Translations under genes and position numbers: made by a program
In this document: positions 8,647 through 17,168 of the stretch, piece after piece
How positions within the stretch are numbered: the first letter of the stretch is position 1
Layout: every line of letters begins with the position of its first letter
Assembly (NCBI RefSeq): GCF_013409045.1
Contig: NZ_JACCBT010000001.1
Coordinates: 3,782,001 to 3,846,000, forward strand
From: Actinomadura citrea
Lineage (GTDB): Bacteria > Actinomycetota > Actinomycetes > Streptosporangiales > Streptosporangiaceae
Length of the DNA: 64,000 nt
Direction: 5' to 3'
The notes under the pieces: generated by a model
The model's database searches: none
Seen by the model: only the letters and a program-made list of their open reading frames with translations
What the model was told of the DNA's origin: nothing

Positions 8647-9828
8647 GTGAGCAGGCTGCAGCAGACCCACGGGCTGACGGACGAGCAGCGGGAGATCATC
8701 GCGACCGTGCGGGCGTTCGTCGACCAGGAGATCCTCCCGGTCGCGACCGAGCTGGAGCACGCCGACGCCTACCCGCAGGCGATCGTCGACGGGATGAAGG
8801 AGCTCGGGCTCTTCGGCCTGACGATCGGCGAGGAGCACGGCGGGCTCGGCGCTTCGCTGCTGACCTACGCGCTGGTGGTGGAGGAGCTGTCGCGCGGCTG
8901 GATGAGCGTGTCGGGCATCGTCAACACCCACTTCATCGTCGCCTGGATGATCGCCCAGCACGGCACCGCCGGGCAGCGGGCGCACTACCTGCCGAGGATG
9001 GCGACCGGCGAGATCCGCGGCGCGTTCTCGATGTCGGAGCCGGGCTGCGGGTCGGACGTCTCGGCCATCAGGACCCGCGCCGTCCCGGACGGGGACGACT
9101 ACGTGATCGACGGTCAGAAGATGTGGCTGACCAACGGCGGCACGGCCAACCTGGTGGCGACGCTGGTCAAGACCGACCCCGCCGCGGGCCATCGCGGCAT
9201 GACGACGTTCCTGGTGGACAAGCAGCCGGGATTCGGCGAGGTCGCCCCCGGCCTCACCGTCCCCGGCAAGATCGACAAAATGGGGGGGTACAAGGGCGTC
9301 GACACCACCGAGCTGGTGTTCGACTCCTACCGGATCCCGTCCGCGCAGGTCCTGGGCGGGACGCCCGGACGCGGCTTCTACCAGATGATGGACGGCGTCG
9401 AGGTCGGCCGCGTCAACGTGGCGGCGCGCGGCTGCGGCGTGGCCCGCCGGGCCTACGAGCTCGCCCTGGCCTACGCGCGGCAGCGCGAGACGTTCGGCAG
9501 GCCGATCGCCGAGCACCAGGCCGTCCTGTTCCGCCTGGCCGAGATGGCGACCAAGGTCGAGGCCGCGCACCAGATGATGGTGATGGCGGCGCGCCGCAAG
9601 GACTCCGGCGAGCGCAACGACCTGGAGGCCGGGATGGCCAAGTACCTGGCCGGCGAGTACTGCAAGGAGGTCGTGGAGGACGCGTTCCGCATCCACGGCG
9701 GCTACGCCTATTCCAGGGAGTACGAGATCGAGCGCCTGTACCGGGAGGCCCCGATGCTCCTGATCGGCGAGGGCACCGCCGACATCCAGAAGATGATCAT
9801 CGGCCGCAGGCTGCTGGAGGAGCGGTGA
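8647..9828 (+). CDS. Acyl-CoA dehydrogenase (copy 2)
   Basis: A 393-residue FAD enzyme. The start is the GTG at 8647, just after the hydratase stop and downstream of GGGAGGACC; the longer upstream frame overlaps the hydratase and is not used. Motifs include SMSEPGCGSDVSA (about 125-137) for FAD/substrate binding and, near the C-terminus, RIHGGYAYSREYEIERLYRE and GEGTADIQKMIIG. It is related to the divergent copy at 5779-6948, suggesting two dehydrogenation steps or two substrates in one pathway. Its stop overlaps the next gene by GTGA, implying translational coupling. Confidence 0.93.
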   Translation: MSRLQQTHGLTDEQREIIATVRAFVDQEILPVATELEHADAYPQAIVDGMKELGLFGLTIGEEHGGLGASLLTYALVVEELSRGWMSVSGIVNTHFIVAWMIAQHGTAGQRAHYLPRMATGEIRGAFSMSEPGCGSDVSAIRTRAVPDGDDYVIDGQKMWLTNGGTANLVATLVKTDPAAGHRGMTTFLVDKQPGFGEVAPGLTVPGKIDKMGGYKGVDTTELVFDSYRIPSAQVLGGTPGRGFYQMMDGVEVGRVNVAARGCGVARRAYELALAYARQRETFGRPIAEHQAVLFRLAEMATKVEAAHQMMVMAARRKDSGERNDLEAGMAKYLAGEYCKEVVEDAFRIHGGYAYSREYEIERLYREAPMLLIGEGTADIQKMIIGRRLLEER

Positions 9829-11027
9829 CCGACGCGGGCGCCCGGCTGCCGCTGGAGGGGATCACCGTCGTCGCGCTGGAGCAGGCGGTCGCGGCGCCGT
9901 TCGCCACGCGGCAGCTCGCCGACCAGGGCGCCCGCGTCATCAAGGTGGAGCGCGTGGACGGCGGCGACTTCGCCCGCGCGTACGACACGGGCGTGCGCGG
10001 CGGGCTCGGCACGCACTTCGCGTGGCTCAACCGGTCGAAGGAGTCGGTCGCGCTCGACCTCAAGCGGGACGAGGGCCGCGCGATCCTCGCCGACCTCGTC
10101 GCCCGCGCCGACGTGTTCCTGCAGAACCTGGCGCCCGGCGCGGCCGCCCGGCTCGGGTTCGGCGCCGGCGAGCTGCGCGCCCGCGACCCCCGGCTGATCG
10201 TGGTCGAGATGTCCGGCTACGGGACGCGCGGACCGTACCGCGACAAGCGCGCCTACGACATGCTCGTCCAGGCCGAGGCGGGGCTGATCTCGGTCACCGG
10301 CACGCCCGAGACGCCCGTGAAGGCGGGCTCGCCGCTGGCCGACATCGCGGCCGGCATGTACGCCTTCTCCGGGACGCTCGCCGCGCTCGTGCGGCGCGGC
10401 GCCACCGGCGAGGGCGCGTCGATCGAGATCACGATGTTCGACGCGGTCGCCGAGTGGATGGGCCAGGCGATGTACACGACGCTCTACACCGGCTCCCCGC
10501 CGCCGCGCACGCGGCTGAGCCACCCCGTGATCGCGCCCTACGACGCCTACCCGACGTCCGACGGCGTCGACGTGGTGATCGGCGTCCAGAACGACCGCGG
10601 CTGGGCGGCCCTGGCCGCCGGCGTCCTGGAGCGGCCCGACCTCGTGATCGACCCCGAGTACGCGACGAATCAGGCGCGAGTCCGCAACCGGGAGAAGGTG
10701 GACGCGCTCGTCGCCGGGGTCACGTCCCGCATGGGACGGGAGGAGCTGCTGCGGCGGCTCGACAAGGCGGGCGTGCCGAGCGCGTCCCTGAACGACGGGC
10801 ACGGCCTCGTCGCCCATCCACAGCTCGCCGAACGGGACCGGTGGCGGGAGGTGGGCTCGCCGGTCGGCGGCATCCGGGCCCTGCTCCCGCCGATCACCTT
10901 CGCCGGCGCCGAGCCGCGCATGGACCCGGTCCCGGCGCTCGGCGAGCACACCGACGCCGTGCTGCGCGAGCTGGGACGCGACGACGCCGCCATCGCGGCC
11001 CTGCGCTCCGCCGGCGCGGTCGCCTGA
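9825..11027 (+). CDS. CaiB/BaiF family (class III) CoA-transferase
   Basis: Transfers CoA between acyl-CoA and a free carboxylic acid; 400 residues, typical for a single-domain class III enzyme. It begins LPLEGITVVALEQAVAAPF and keeps GARVIKVER and the PLADIAAGMYAF segment around residue 170. The GTG start at 9825 overlaps the dehydrogenase stop (GTGA). It completes a hydratase-dehydrogenase-transferase operon in which it would activate the starting acid. Candidate acids include carnitine-like, itaconate/mesaconate-like or other branched acids; the sequence does not decide. Confidence 0.92.
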   Translation: MTDAGARLPLEGITVVALEQAVAAPFATRQLADQGARVIKVERVDGGDFARAYDTGVRGGLGTHFAWLNRSKESVALDLKRDEGRAILADLVARADVFLQNLAPGAAARLGFGAGELRARDPRLIVVEMSGYGTRGPYRDKRAYDMLVQAEAGLISVTGTPETPVKAGSPLADIAAGMYAFSGTLAALVRRGATGEGASIEITMFDAVAEWMGQAMYTTLYTGSPPPRTRLSHPVIAPYDAYPTSDGVDVVIGVQNDRGWAALAAGVLERPDLVIDPEYATNQARVRNREKVDALVAGVTSRMGREELLRRLDKAGVPSASLNDGHGLVAHPQLAERDRWREVGSPVGGIRALLPPITFAGAEPRMDPVPALGEHTDAVLRELGRDDAAIAALRSAGAVA

Positions 11028-11085
11028 CCGCCGCACCGTCGCGACCTGCGACCGCACCGCCGAGGCCGCCGGATATCGTGGCGGC

Positions 11086-11946
11086 ATGGCCAGCCAGACT
11101 CCCGCCTCAGCCCCCGGTCGCCGCAGGGAGGAGTTGCGCGACTTCCTGCGCACCCGCCGCGCCCGCCTCGCCCCCGCCGACGTCGGCATGCCCGACGTGG
11201 GACGGCGCCGGACGCCGGGCCTGCGCCGTGAGGAGGTCGCCGTCCTCGCGGGGGTCGGCGTGTCCTGGTACACGTGGCTGGAGCAGGGCCGCGACATCAA
11301 GGTGTCCGGGGACGTCCTCGACGCGATCGCCCGCGCCCTGCGGCTGGACCGCCCCGAGCGCGAGCACCTGTACCTGCTCGCCGGGCTGAACCCGCCGCAG
11401 GCGGAGGCGGGCCCCGCCGTGCCGATCACACCGGAGCTGCAGCGGGTGCTGGACGCCTGGTCGCCGCGCCCCGCCTACGTCCGCGACCGGCACTGGAACT
11501 TCGTCGCGATCAACAACGCGGCCCGCGAGGTGTTCGGGTACGGCGACATCGACCACAACTGCCTGGTCACCTACTTCACCAACGTCCGGTACCGGTCGAT
11601 GCACACCCACTGGGCCGCCGCCGCGCCCGACGTCGTGGCGCGGTTCCGGGCCGACGCCGCCCGCTACCCCGACGACCCCGAGTTCGACCGGATCATCGAG
11701 GACCTGCTGGCGGTCAGTCCGGAGTTCGCCGAGCTGTGGCCCCGCCACGAGGTGAGCGCTGGCGCCCAGGCGGTCAAGGGCATCCGGCACCCGGACGCGG
11801 GCGAGATGGTCTTCGAGGGCACGCTGCTGCCGCTCGCCGACCGTCCGGGCCACCACCTGGTGCTGCACAACCCGCGCCCCGGCACCGGCACGCAGGAGCG
11901 CCTCGAACGGCTGATGGCGCGGCGCGACCTCGCCGCCGCCGGCTGA
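11086..11946 (+). CDS. XRE-family regulator with MmyB-like ligand-binding domain
   Basis: 286 residues. The N-terminal helix-turn-helix (about 15-85, with RRTPGLRREEVAVLAGVGVS and WLEQGRDIKVS) is followed by an MmyB-type PAS-like ligand domain (about 105-275, starting WSPRPAYVRDRHWNFVAINN). In the family such domains bind fatty-acid-like ligands, and the genes commonly stand next to the oxidoreductases they control. Here an aldo-keto reductase and a quinone oxidoreductase follow in the same direction 85 bp downstream, which fits. No operator was identified. Confidence 0.9.
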   Translation: MASQTPASAPGRRREELRDFLRTRRARLAPADVGMPDVGRRRTPGLRREEVAVLAGVGVSWYTWLEQGRDIKVSGDVLDAIARALRLDRPEREHLYLLAGLNPPQAEAGPAVPITPELQRVLDAWSPRPAYVRDRHWNFVAINNAAREVFGYGDIDHNCLVTYFTNVRYRSMHTHWAAAAPDVVARFRADAARYPDDPEFDRIIEDLLAVSPEFAELWPRHEVSAGAQAVKGIRHPDAGEMVFEGTLLPLADRPGHHLVLHNPRPGTGTQERLERLMARRDLAAAG

Positions 11947-12031
11947 CCCGGCCTCCGCCGAGGGTGGTGGTGCCACACCCAGGATGAACGGAGTCTGTCT
12001 CCCCTCCCGTCCGTCCACCACGATCGTCCTC

Positions 12032-13063
12032 ATGAGGAACGAAGGAGACATCATCAGGACGCGGGACTTCGCCGGAACGCCGGTGGGCGCCGTCGGGCTC
12101 GGGTGCATGGGCATGAGCTGGGCCTACACCGAGTCGGAGCGCGACGACGACGCCTCGGTGGCGCTGATCCGGGAGGCGCTCGACCTCGGCGTGACGTTCC
12201 TGGACACCGCGCAGCCCTACGGCGACGGCCACAACGAGGCCCTGGTCGGGCGGGCGCTGGCGGGACGCCGGGACGAGGCGGTCGTCGCCACGAAGACGGG
12301 CCTGGTCGTGGAGTCGATGGCCACCAGGAACATCGTCCGGAACGGGCGGCCGGAGCACGTCAAGGCGTCCGCCGAGGACAGCCTGCGCCGTCTCGGCACG
12401 GAGGCGATCGACCTGTACTACCTGCACCGGGTCGACCCGCAGGTGCCCCTCGCCGACACCTGGGGCGCGATGGCCGAGCTGGTCGCCGAGGGCAAGGTCC
12501 GCAGGCTGGGACTGTCGGAGGTCGGCGTCGCGCAGGCCGCCGAGGCGCACGCGATCCACCCGGTCGCGGCCGTCCAGTCGGAGCTGTCGCTGTGGACCCG
12601 CGACGCCATGGGCGCGCCCGGGGGAATGGCCGGCACCATGCCGGGCGACGCCACCGGGACGGCGGAAGGGCCGGGCGACGTGGTCGGCTGGTGCGCCGCC
12701 AACGGTGCGGCGTTCGTGCCGTTCTCGCCGCTCGGCCGCGGCTTCCTCACCGGGACGGTCACCGCGGCCGACTTCGAGGACACCGACTTCCGCGGCGGCA
12801 ACCCGCGCTTCCAGGAGGACGCGCTGAAGGCCAACCTGCGCATCGTCGACGTGGTCAAGGCTGTCGCCGCGCGGCACGGCGCCACGCCGGCGCAGGTCGC
12901 CATCGCCTGGACGCTGGCGCAGGGCGAGCACGTCATCCCGATCCCCGGCACCAAGAAGCAGAGGTACCTGCGCGACAACGCCGGCGCCGCCGCGCTGGAG
13001 CTCACCGAGGCCGACCTCGCCGAGCTGGACGGCGTGCCCGCGCCCGTCGGGGGGCGGTACTGA
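12032..13063 (+). CDS. Aldo/keto reductase
   Basis: NADPH-dependent (beta/alpha)8 carbonyl reductase, 343 residues. The family signatures FLDTAQPYGDGHNE (about 62-75), with Asp and Tyr of the catalytic tetrad, and IDLYYLHRVD are present, as is the C-terminal cofactor segment IPIPGTKKQ. The ATG at 12032 is the first usable start, but oddly the best ribosome-binding site (GAAGGAG) lies just inside the frame, with only ATC codons at the right spacing after it. It overlaps the next gene by one base (TGATG), so the two are translationally coupled. Confidence 0.9.
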   Translation: MRNEGDIIRTRDFAGTPVGAVGLGCMGMSWAYTESERDDDASVALIREALDLGVTFLDTAQPYGDGHNEALVGRALAGRRDEAVVATKTGLVVESMATRNIVRNGRPEHVKASAEDSLRRLGTEAIDLYYLHRVDPQVPLADTWGAMAELVAEGKVRRLGLSEVGVAQAAEAHAIHPVAAVQSELSLWTRDAMGAPGGMAGTMPGDATGTAEGPGDVVGWCAANGAAFVPFSPLGRGFLTGTVTAADFEDTDFRGGNPRFQEDALKANLRIVDVVKAVAARHGATPAQVAIAWTLAQGEHVIPIPGTKKQRYLRDNAGAAALELTEADLAELDGVPAPVGGRY

Positions 13064-14043
13064 TGCGGGCCGTCACGATCCCCGGGTTCGGCGGCGCGGA
13101 CGTGCTGCGCCAGGCCGAGGTCGAGGTCCCCGAGCCGGGGCCCGGCCAGGTGTCCATCGACGTCGCGTACGCGGGCGCGAACTTCGCCGAGGTGCTGTAC
13201 CGGCGGGGCGTCGTGGACGTGCCGCTGCCCTTCGTCCCCGGCATCGAGGTGTCCGGTCACGTCCGTGCGGTCGGGCCCGACGTGGAGGGGCTGCGCAGGG
13301 GCCAGCCCGTCGCCGCGCTGACGATCGTCGACAGCGGCGGCTACGCCGAGGTCGCGGTCACCTCCGCCGACCTCGTCGCGCCGCTGGACGGCCTCGACCT
13401 CGGCCTGGACGTCGCCGCGGCCGTCCCGTCCAACGGGACCACCGCGTTCCTCGTCCTGGACCGCGTCGCGCGCATCGAGCCGGGTGAGACCGTGCTGGTG
13501 CACGCGGCCGCCGGGGGCGTCGGCAGCCAGCTCGGCCAGGCCGCCCGGCTGCTCGGCGCCGGCCGGGTGGCCGGCACGGTCGGCGGCCCCGCCAAGATCG
13601 AGGCCGCGCGCGGGTTCGGCTACGACGACGTCGTCCTGCGCGAGGCGCTGCCGGGCGAGGTCGCGGGCCTCACCGGCGGGCGCGGCTTCGACATCGTCGT
13701 GGACATGGTGGGCGGTCCCGCCCGCCGCGCGAGCCTGGATGCCCTCGCCCCGATGGGCCGGATGGTCGTGATGGGCAACGCGTCCGGCGCCGACGATGTG
13801 GGCGTCCCGGCGAACGAGCTGTGGTTCACCAACAAGACGGTGTCCGGGTTCAACCTCGCGGCGTTCGCGGGCGTCGCACCGGCCGAGGCCGGACGTGCCC
13901 TGCGCCGCGCGGTCGCCGCCGCCGCTTCCGGCGACCTGCGGGTCCAGGTCGAGGAACTGCCGCTGGCGCAGGCCGCCGAGGCGCACCGGCGCATCGAGTC
14001 GGGCGCCACCACCGGCAAGCTCGTCCTGGCGGTCAGGGGCTGA
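13063..14043 (+). CDS. Zinc-less alcohol dehydrogenase / quinone oxidoreductase (MDR family)
   Basis: A 326-residue NAD(P)H-dependent medium-chain reductase of the QOR type. An N-terminal GroES-like domain leads to a Rossmann domain with VLVHAAAGGVGSQLGQAARL (about 145-164), the AxxGxxG nucleotide motif of zeta-crystallin-like quinone reductases. No structural-zinc cysteine cluster is visible. It is translationally coupled to the aldo-keto reductase. Together with the upstream MmyB-type regulator this looks like a small inducible carbonyl/quinone detoxification unit. Confidence 0.9.
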   Translation: MRAVTIPGFGGADVLRQAEVEVPEPGPGQVSIDVAYAGANFAEVLYRRGVVDVPLPFVPGIEVSGHVRAVGPDVEGLRRGQPVAALTIVDSGGYAEVAVTSADLVAPLDGLDLGLDVAAAVPSNGTTAFLVLDRVARIEPGETVLVHAAAGGVGSQLGQAARLLGAGRVAGTVGGPAKIEAARGFGYDDVVLREALPGEVAGLTGGRGFDIVVDMVGGPARRASLDALAPMGRMVVMGNASGADDVGVPANELWFTNKTVSGFNLAAFAGVAPAEAGRALRRAVAAAASGDLRVQVEELPLAQAAEAHRRIESGATTGKLVLAVRG

Positions 14044-14076
14044 CCCTCCGGAGGCGTTCCTCCGGCCGGGGGGCGG

Positions 14077-14658
14077 TCATCTCGCCGCCTTCCGGCCGGA
14101 GGCCGGCGCCTGAGAGGCCAGGGCCAGCAGCGCGTCGACCGTCCACTGGTCGTAGGCGTGCTCGCCGTACTTGGCCGCGACGACCCTTCCGTCGGGTCCG
14201 ATCAGGAAGTCGGCGGGCAGACCGAAGCGGCCGCCGTCGGGGAACAGCCGGGGAGCCCGCTCGCGTCGCCGGAGGATGTCCCAGGTGCCGCGGGCGACGG
14301 CCCGGACGACCGTCCCCCACACGCGCGGGTGGAGGAGGGCGCGCCGTGCCGGCTCGACGCCGAACTCGGCGTACAGCCGCCTCGCCGGGTCGCCGACCAC
14401 GGGGAACGGCAGGCCGTCGACGTGCTCGCGCAGTTCCTCCGCGGAGGAGTGGAAGACGACGACCTCGCCGATCCCGGCGGCCTCGATCTCCTCGTGCCGC
14501 GCCACGATCGAGCGCAGGTGCAGGTTGCAGATCGGGCAGCCGGCGAACCGGCGGAACTGCAGGTGGACGAGGCGGCCGGGATCGGGAATCGGGATCGGCG
14601 GGCCGCTCACCGGGGTCAGCTCCCGCGCGGGGACATCGGAACCGGGTGCCAGGTGCAT
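14077..14658 (-). CDS. AhpC/TSA peroxiredoxin-like thioredoxin-fold protein
   Basis: 193 residues, thioredoxin fold. The active-site-like segment FRRFAGCPICNLHLR (about 36-50) holds a CPIC pair, and the end of the fold has FLIGPDGRVVAAKYG. This pattern is that of the AhpC/TSA peroxiredoxin-like family often called redoxin-domain proteins. The ATG at 14658 is preceded by AAAGGAG. It diverges from a TetR gene with a nested palindromic operator, and a TTGACA-16-TACGAT promoter drives it, so TetR repression is likely. Substrate peroxide or disulphide is unknown. Confidence 0.85.
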   Translation of the reverse strand: MHLAPGSDVPARELTPVSGPPIPIPDPGRLVHLQFRRFAGCPICNLHLRSIVARHEEIEAAGIGEVVVFHSSAEELREHVDGLPFPVVGDPARRLYAEFGVEPARRALLHPRVWGTVVRAVARGTWDILRRRERAPRLFPDGGRFGLPADFLIGPDGRVVAAKYGEHAYDQWTVDALLALASQAPASGRKAAR

Positions 14659-14678
14659 GGGCACTCCTTTAAGAGTAT

Positions 14679-14715
14679 GGCGTACGCCTACGATCGTAAG
14701 CGTATGCCGTACGCT
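14679..14715. promoter_or_regulatory. TetR operator, nested palindromes
   Basis: Three abutting symmetric blocks: GGCGTACGCC (14679-14688), TACGATCGTA (14689-14698) and AGCGTA-N5-TACGCT (14699-14715). The first and third also mirror each other around the central block, 8 of 10 bases matching. The array fills the spacer and -10 of the peroxiredoxin promoter. Confidence 0.72.
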
Positions 14716-14720
14716 GTCAA
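14693..14720 (-). promoter_or_regulatory. Peroxiredoxin-gene promoter
   Basis: Minus-strand -35 TTGACA (14720-14715), a 16-bp spacer and -10 TACGAT (14698-14693). The -10 lies in a palindrome, so the same hexamer TACGAT also reads on the plus strand (14689-14694), 31 bp before the tetR start. Confidence 0.7.
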
Positions 14721-14725
14721 GCGCC

Positions 14726-15346
14726 ATGCCTCGACCACGCTCGCTCAGTACCGAGCGGCTCGCGCGAGCCGCGCTCGCCGTCATCGACCGGGACGGCCTC
14801 GCCGGGCTGTCCATGCGCGCCGTCGCCAAGGAGCTCGGGATGAGCACCATGGCGCTCTACCGGTACGTGCGCGACCGCGAGGAGCTGGAAGGGCTGGTCG
14901 TCGACCTGGTGTACGCCGAGGTCGATCCCGCGCCGCCGCCCCCCGGGCCCTGGGAGGGGCGGATCGAGACCATGGCCCTGCGGCTGCGGGACGCGTTCGG
15001 CGCCCACGCGGCGATCATGCCGCTGACGCTCACGCGCAGGCACGACTCGACGGGATCGCTCTGCTGGGGCGAGGCGGTCGCCGGCATCCTCGCCGACGCG
15101 GGCTTCGCCGGCCCGCGCGCGGCGATCGCGCTCCGCGCGCTGATCGCCTACATCGTCGGCGCGATCCAGCTGGAGCACCTGGGCGGGCTGGAGGGGGAGG
15201 GGACCGCCGTGATCGCCGGGCTGCCCGCCGACGACTTCCCCCATCTGACGCGGACCGCGCACCACGGCCGCCGGATCGGCCCCGACGAGGAGTTCCGCGG
15301 GGGTCTGGCGGCCGTGCTGCGCGGCCTGGGCGAAGGTGCGTCCTAG
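14726..15346 (+). CDS. TetR-family transcriptional regulator
   Basis: 206 residues. The TetR helix-turn-helix is at about 8-55 (LSMRAVAKELGMSTMALYRY), followed by a TetR_C domain with acidic and proline-rich segments. The start is the ATG at 14726 (MPRPRS). It is divergent from the peroxiredoxin-like gene, with nested palindromes in the 67-bp gap, and therefore most likely represses that gene and itself. Its TAG stop overlaps the stop of the opposing ipdC-like gene in CTAG (15343-15346). Confidence 0.92.
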   Translation: MPRPRSLSTERLARAALAVIDRDGLAGLSMRAVAKELGMSTMALYRYVRDREELEGLVVDLVYAEVDPAPPPPGPWEGRIETMALRLRDAFGAHAAIMPLTLTRRHDSTGSLCWGEAVAGILADAGFAGPRAAIALRALIAYIVGAIQLEHLGGLEGEGTAVIAGLPADDFPHLTRTAHHGRRIGPDEEFRGGLAAVLRGLGEGAS

Positions 15347-16440
15347 ACGGGTTCCGCCCCCTTCCGGCCCGCCAGGTACGACTGCTGCGCGGCGATGGCC
15401 TCGGCCGCCTGCCGCACGATCGCGCCGATCAGGCCGGCGCAGTCCGGCAGGTCGTCGATCACGCCGACGACCTGCCCGGACGCCATCACGCCGAGGTCGG
15501 GCCGGCCGTCCACCATGGCGGCCCGCAGCAGCATGGGCGTGTTGGCGGCCATCAGGACCTGCGACCACGACAGGTCCTTGCCGTGCTTCATCGCCTTCCC
15601 GTCGGCGATCATCTCGCGCCACGACATGCCGGACAGCTTCTTGAACCGGGCGCCGTTGCGCAGCGCCCGGACCAGCCCGCCGACGCGGCCGGAGTCCTCC
15701 AGCGCGTCGACCAGCCCGCTGCGCAGCACCCGGTGCGGCATGCCGTCCACCTGCCGCGTGACCACGGTCTCGCCGGTCTTGAGGTAGACCTGCTTGACCG
15801 CGTCCGGCACCGAGCTGTCGGACGTCAGCAGGAACCGGGTGCCCATCGCGACACCCGCCGCGCCGTAGGCGAGCGCGGCGGCGAGGCCGCGCCCGTCGAA
15901 GAAGCCGCCGGCCGCGATCACCGGGATGTCCACGGCGTCCACGACCTGGGGGAGCAGCAGCGTGGTGGCGACGGGGCCGGTGTGCCCGCCGCCCTCGCCG
16001 CCCTGCACCAGGACGGCGTCCGCGCCCCAGCCCGCGACCTTCTCCGCGTGCCGCCGCGCGCCGACCGAGGGGATCACCACGAGCCCGGCGTCCTTCAGCT
16101 TGGCGATCAGCTCCCGCTTGGGCGCGAGCGCGAACGAGGCGACCTTCACGCCCTCCTTGATGAGCAGGTCGATGCGGTCGCCCGCGTCCCCGGCGTCGGC
16201 CCGCAGGTTGACGCCGAACGGGGCGTCCGTGCGGTCCTTGACCTCGCGGATCGCGTCCGCGAGCTGGTCGAGCGTCATCGTCGCCGACGCCAGCACGCCG
16301 AGCCCGCCCGCGTTCGCCACGGCTGTGACGAGCCGCGGCCCGGCCACCCACCCCATGCCCGTCTGCACGATCGGGTGCCGCACCCCCGTCAGGCGGGTCA
16401 GCGGGGTGTCGAGCACCTGTCCGGTGTCCGCCCCGCTCAT
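15343..16440 (-). CDS. ipdC: IpdC-like flavin enzyme (nitronate monooxygenase family)
   Basis: 365 residues, TIM-barrel FMN enzyme. It has HPIVQTGMGWVAGPRLVTAV at the N-terminus, the glycine-rich VQGGEGGGHTG (about 150) and IPVIAAGGFFDGRGLAAAL near 190. On its own it would be called 2-nitropropane dioxygenase. Being last in an echA20-ipdA-ipdB-ipdC operon identifies it as the IpdC (Rv3553) counterpart, needed to oxidise a hydroxylated indanone-propionyl-CoA intermediate during steroid C/D-ring breakdown. Its start overlaps the ipdB stop (ATGA). Family call firm; exact role from synteny. Confidence 0.88.
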   Translation of the reverse strand: MSGADTGQVLDTPLTRLTGVRHPIVQTGMGWVAGPRLVTAVANAGGLGVLASATMTLDQLADAIREVKDRTDAPFGVNLRADAGDAGDRIDLLIKEGVKVASFALAPKRELIAKLKDAGLVVIPSVGARRHAEKVAGWGADAVLVQGGEGGGHTGPVATTLLLPQVVDAVDIPVIAAGGFFDGRGLAAALAYGAAGVAMGTRFLLTSDSSVPDAVKQVYLKTGETVVTRQVDGMPHRVLRSGLVDALEDSGRVGGLVRALRNGARFKKLSGMSWREMIADGKAMKHGKDLSWSQVLMAANTPMLLRAAMVDGRPDLGVMASGQVVGVIDDLPDCAGLIGAIVRQAAEAIAAQQSYLAGRKGAEPV

Positions 16441-17168
16441 GCGGGGACCTCGCGCTCCCGCAGACCCTTCGGGTCGAGGACCTCCCGCATGATCCGCAGT
16501 TCCTCGGCGTCCGGCAGGCGCGTCTCGGGCACCTCGTCCGGGACGGCGAGCTCGAAGCCGGTCGCCGCGAGCACGTCCTCGACGCGCACGCCGGGATGGA
16601 CCGAGCGCAGCCGCATCCGCCTTTCGGGCGTCTCGAAGTCGAGCACGGCCAGGTTGGTCACCACGGCGCGGATCTCGTGCGCGCCGCGGTCCCACCCGAC
16701 GCCGCTCACCATGTCGACCTGCTCGGTGAACACGCGCGTCGAGTGCTTCGGCACCCAGTAGCTCGTCGTGTTCAGCAGCGTGTTGCCCGGCCCGCCGCGC
16801 ACCCCGAGGAGCTGCCGCGAGGGCTGCTTCCAGTCGCCGATGCACGAGATGTTGGTGTTGCCGTGCGCGTCGATCTGGCTCGGCCCCATCACCACGTGCC
16901 GCCGCCCGTTCAGGACGAGCCACAGGTGGTCGCGGAAGGGCAGCCAGCCCTCGACCGTCCCGGCCTGCGCGCCGAGCGGGACGGGTTCGGCGCTCAGCGA
17001 CGGGCCGCCGTCGGTGGTCAGCAGATCGGGCGCGAACGTCGCGCGCGCCAGCCTGGATCCCAGCATGGGGACGAATCCGGCCACCGCCGCCGCGACGATC
17101 TCCCCGTCTCCCCGGAACAGGTCCGCGCACGCGGCCGCGCACACCTCGGCCCTGGTCGCCTCGCTCAT
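16437..17168 (-). CDS. ipdB: COCHEA-CoA hydrolase subunit beta, IpdB-like
   Basis: 243 residues, related to the beta subunit of class I CoA-transferases. With IpdA it forms the hydrolase that opens the last steroid ring (ring C) as a CoA thioester in Mycobacterium and Rhodococcus. Features include MGPSQIDAHGNTNIS (about 95-109) and the GPGNTLLNT stretch. The start ATG at 17168 overlaps the ipdA stop by ATGA, and its own stop overlaps ipdC the same way, so the three are co-translated. A general 3-oxoacid CoA-transferase is the alternative, made unlikely by the neighbours. Confidence 0.88.
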   Translation of the reverse strand: MSEATRAEVCAAACADLFRGDGEIVAAAVAGFVPMLGSRLARATFAPDLLTTDGGPSLSAEPVPLGAQAGTVEGWLPFRDHLWLVLNGRRHVVMGPSQIDAHGNTNISCIGDWKQPSRQLLGVRGGPGNTLLNTTSYWVPKHSTRVFTEQVDMVSGVGWDRGAHEIRAVVTNLAVLDFETPERRMRLRSVHPGVRVEDVLAATGFELAVPDEVPETRLPDAEELRIMREVLDPKGLREREVPA

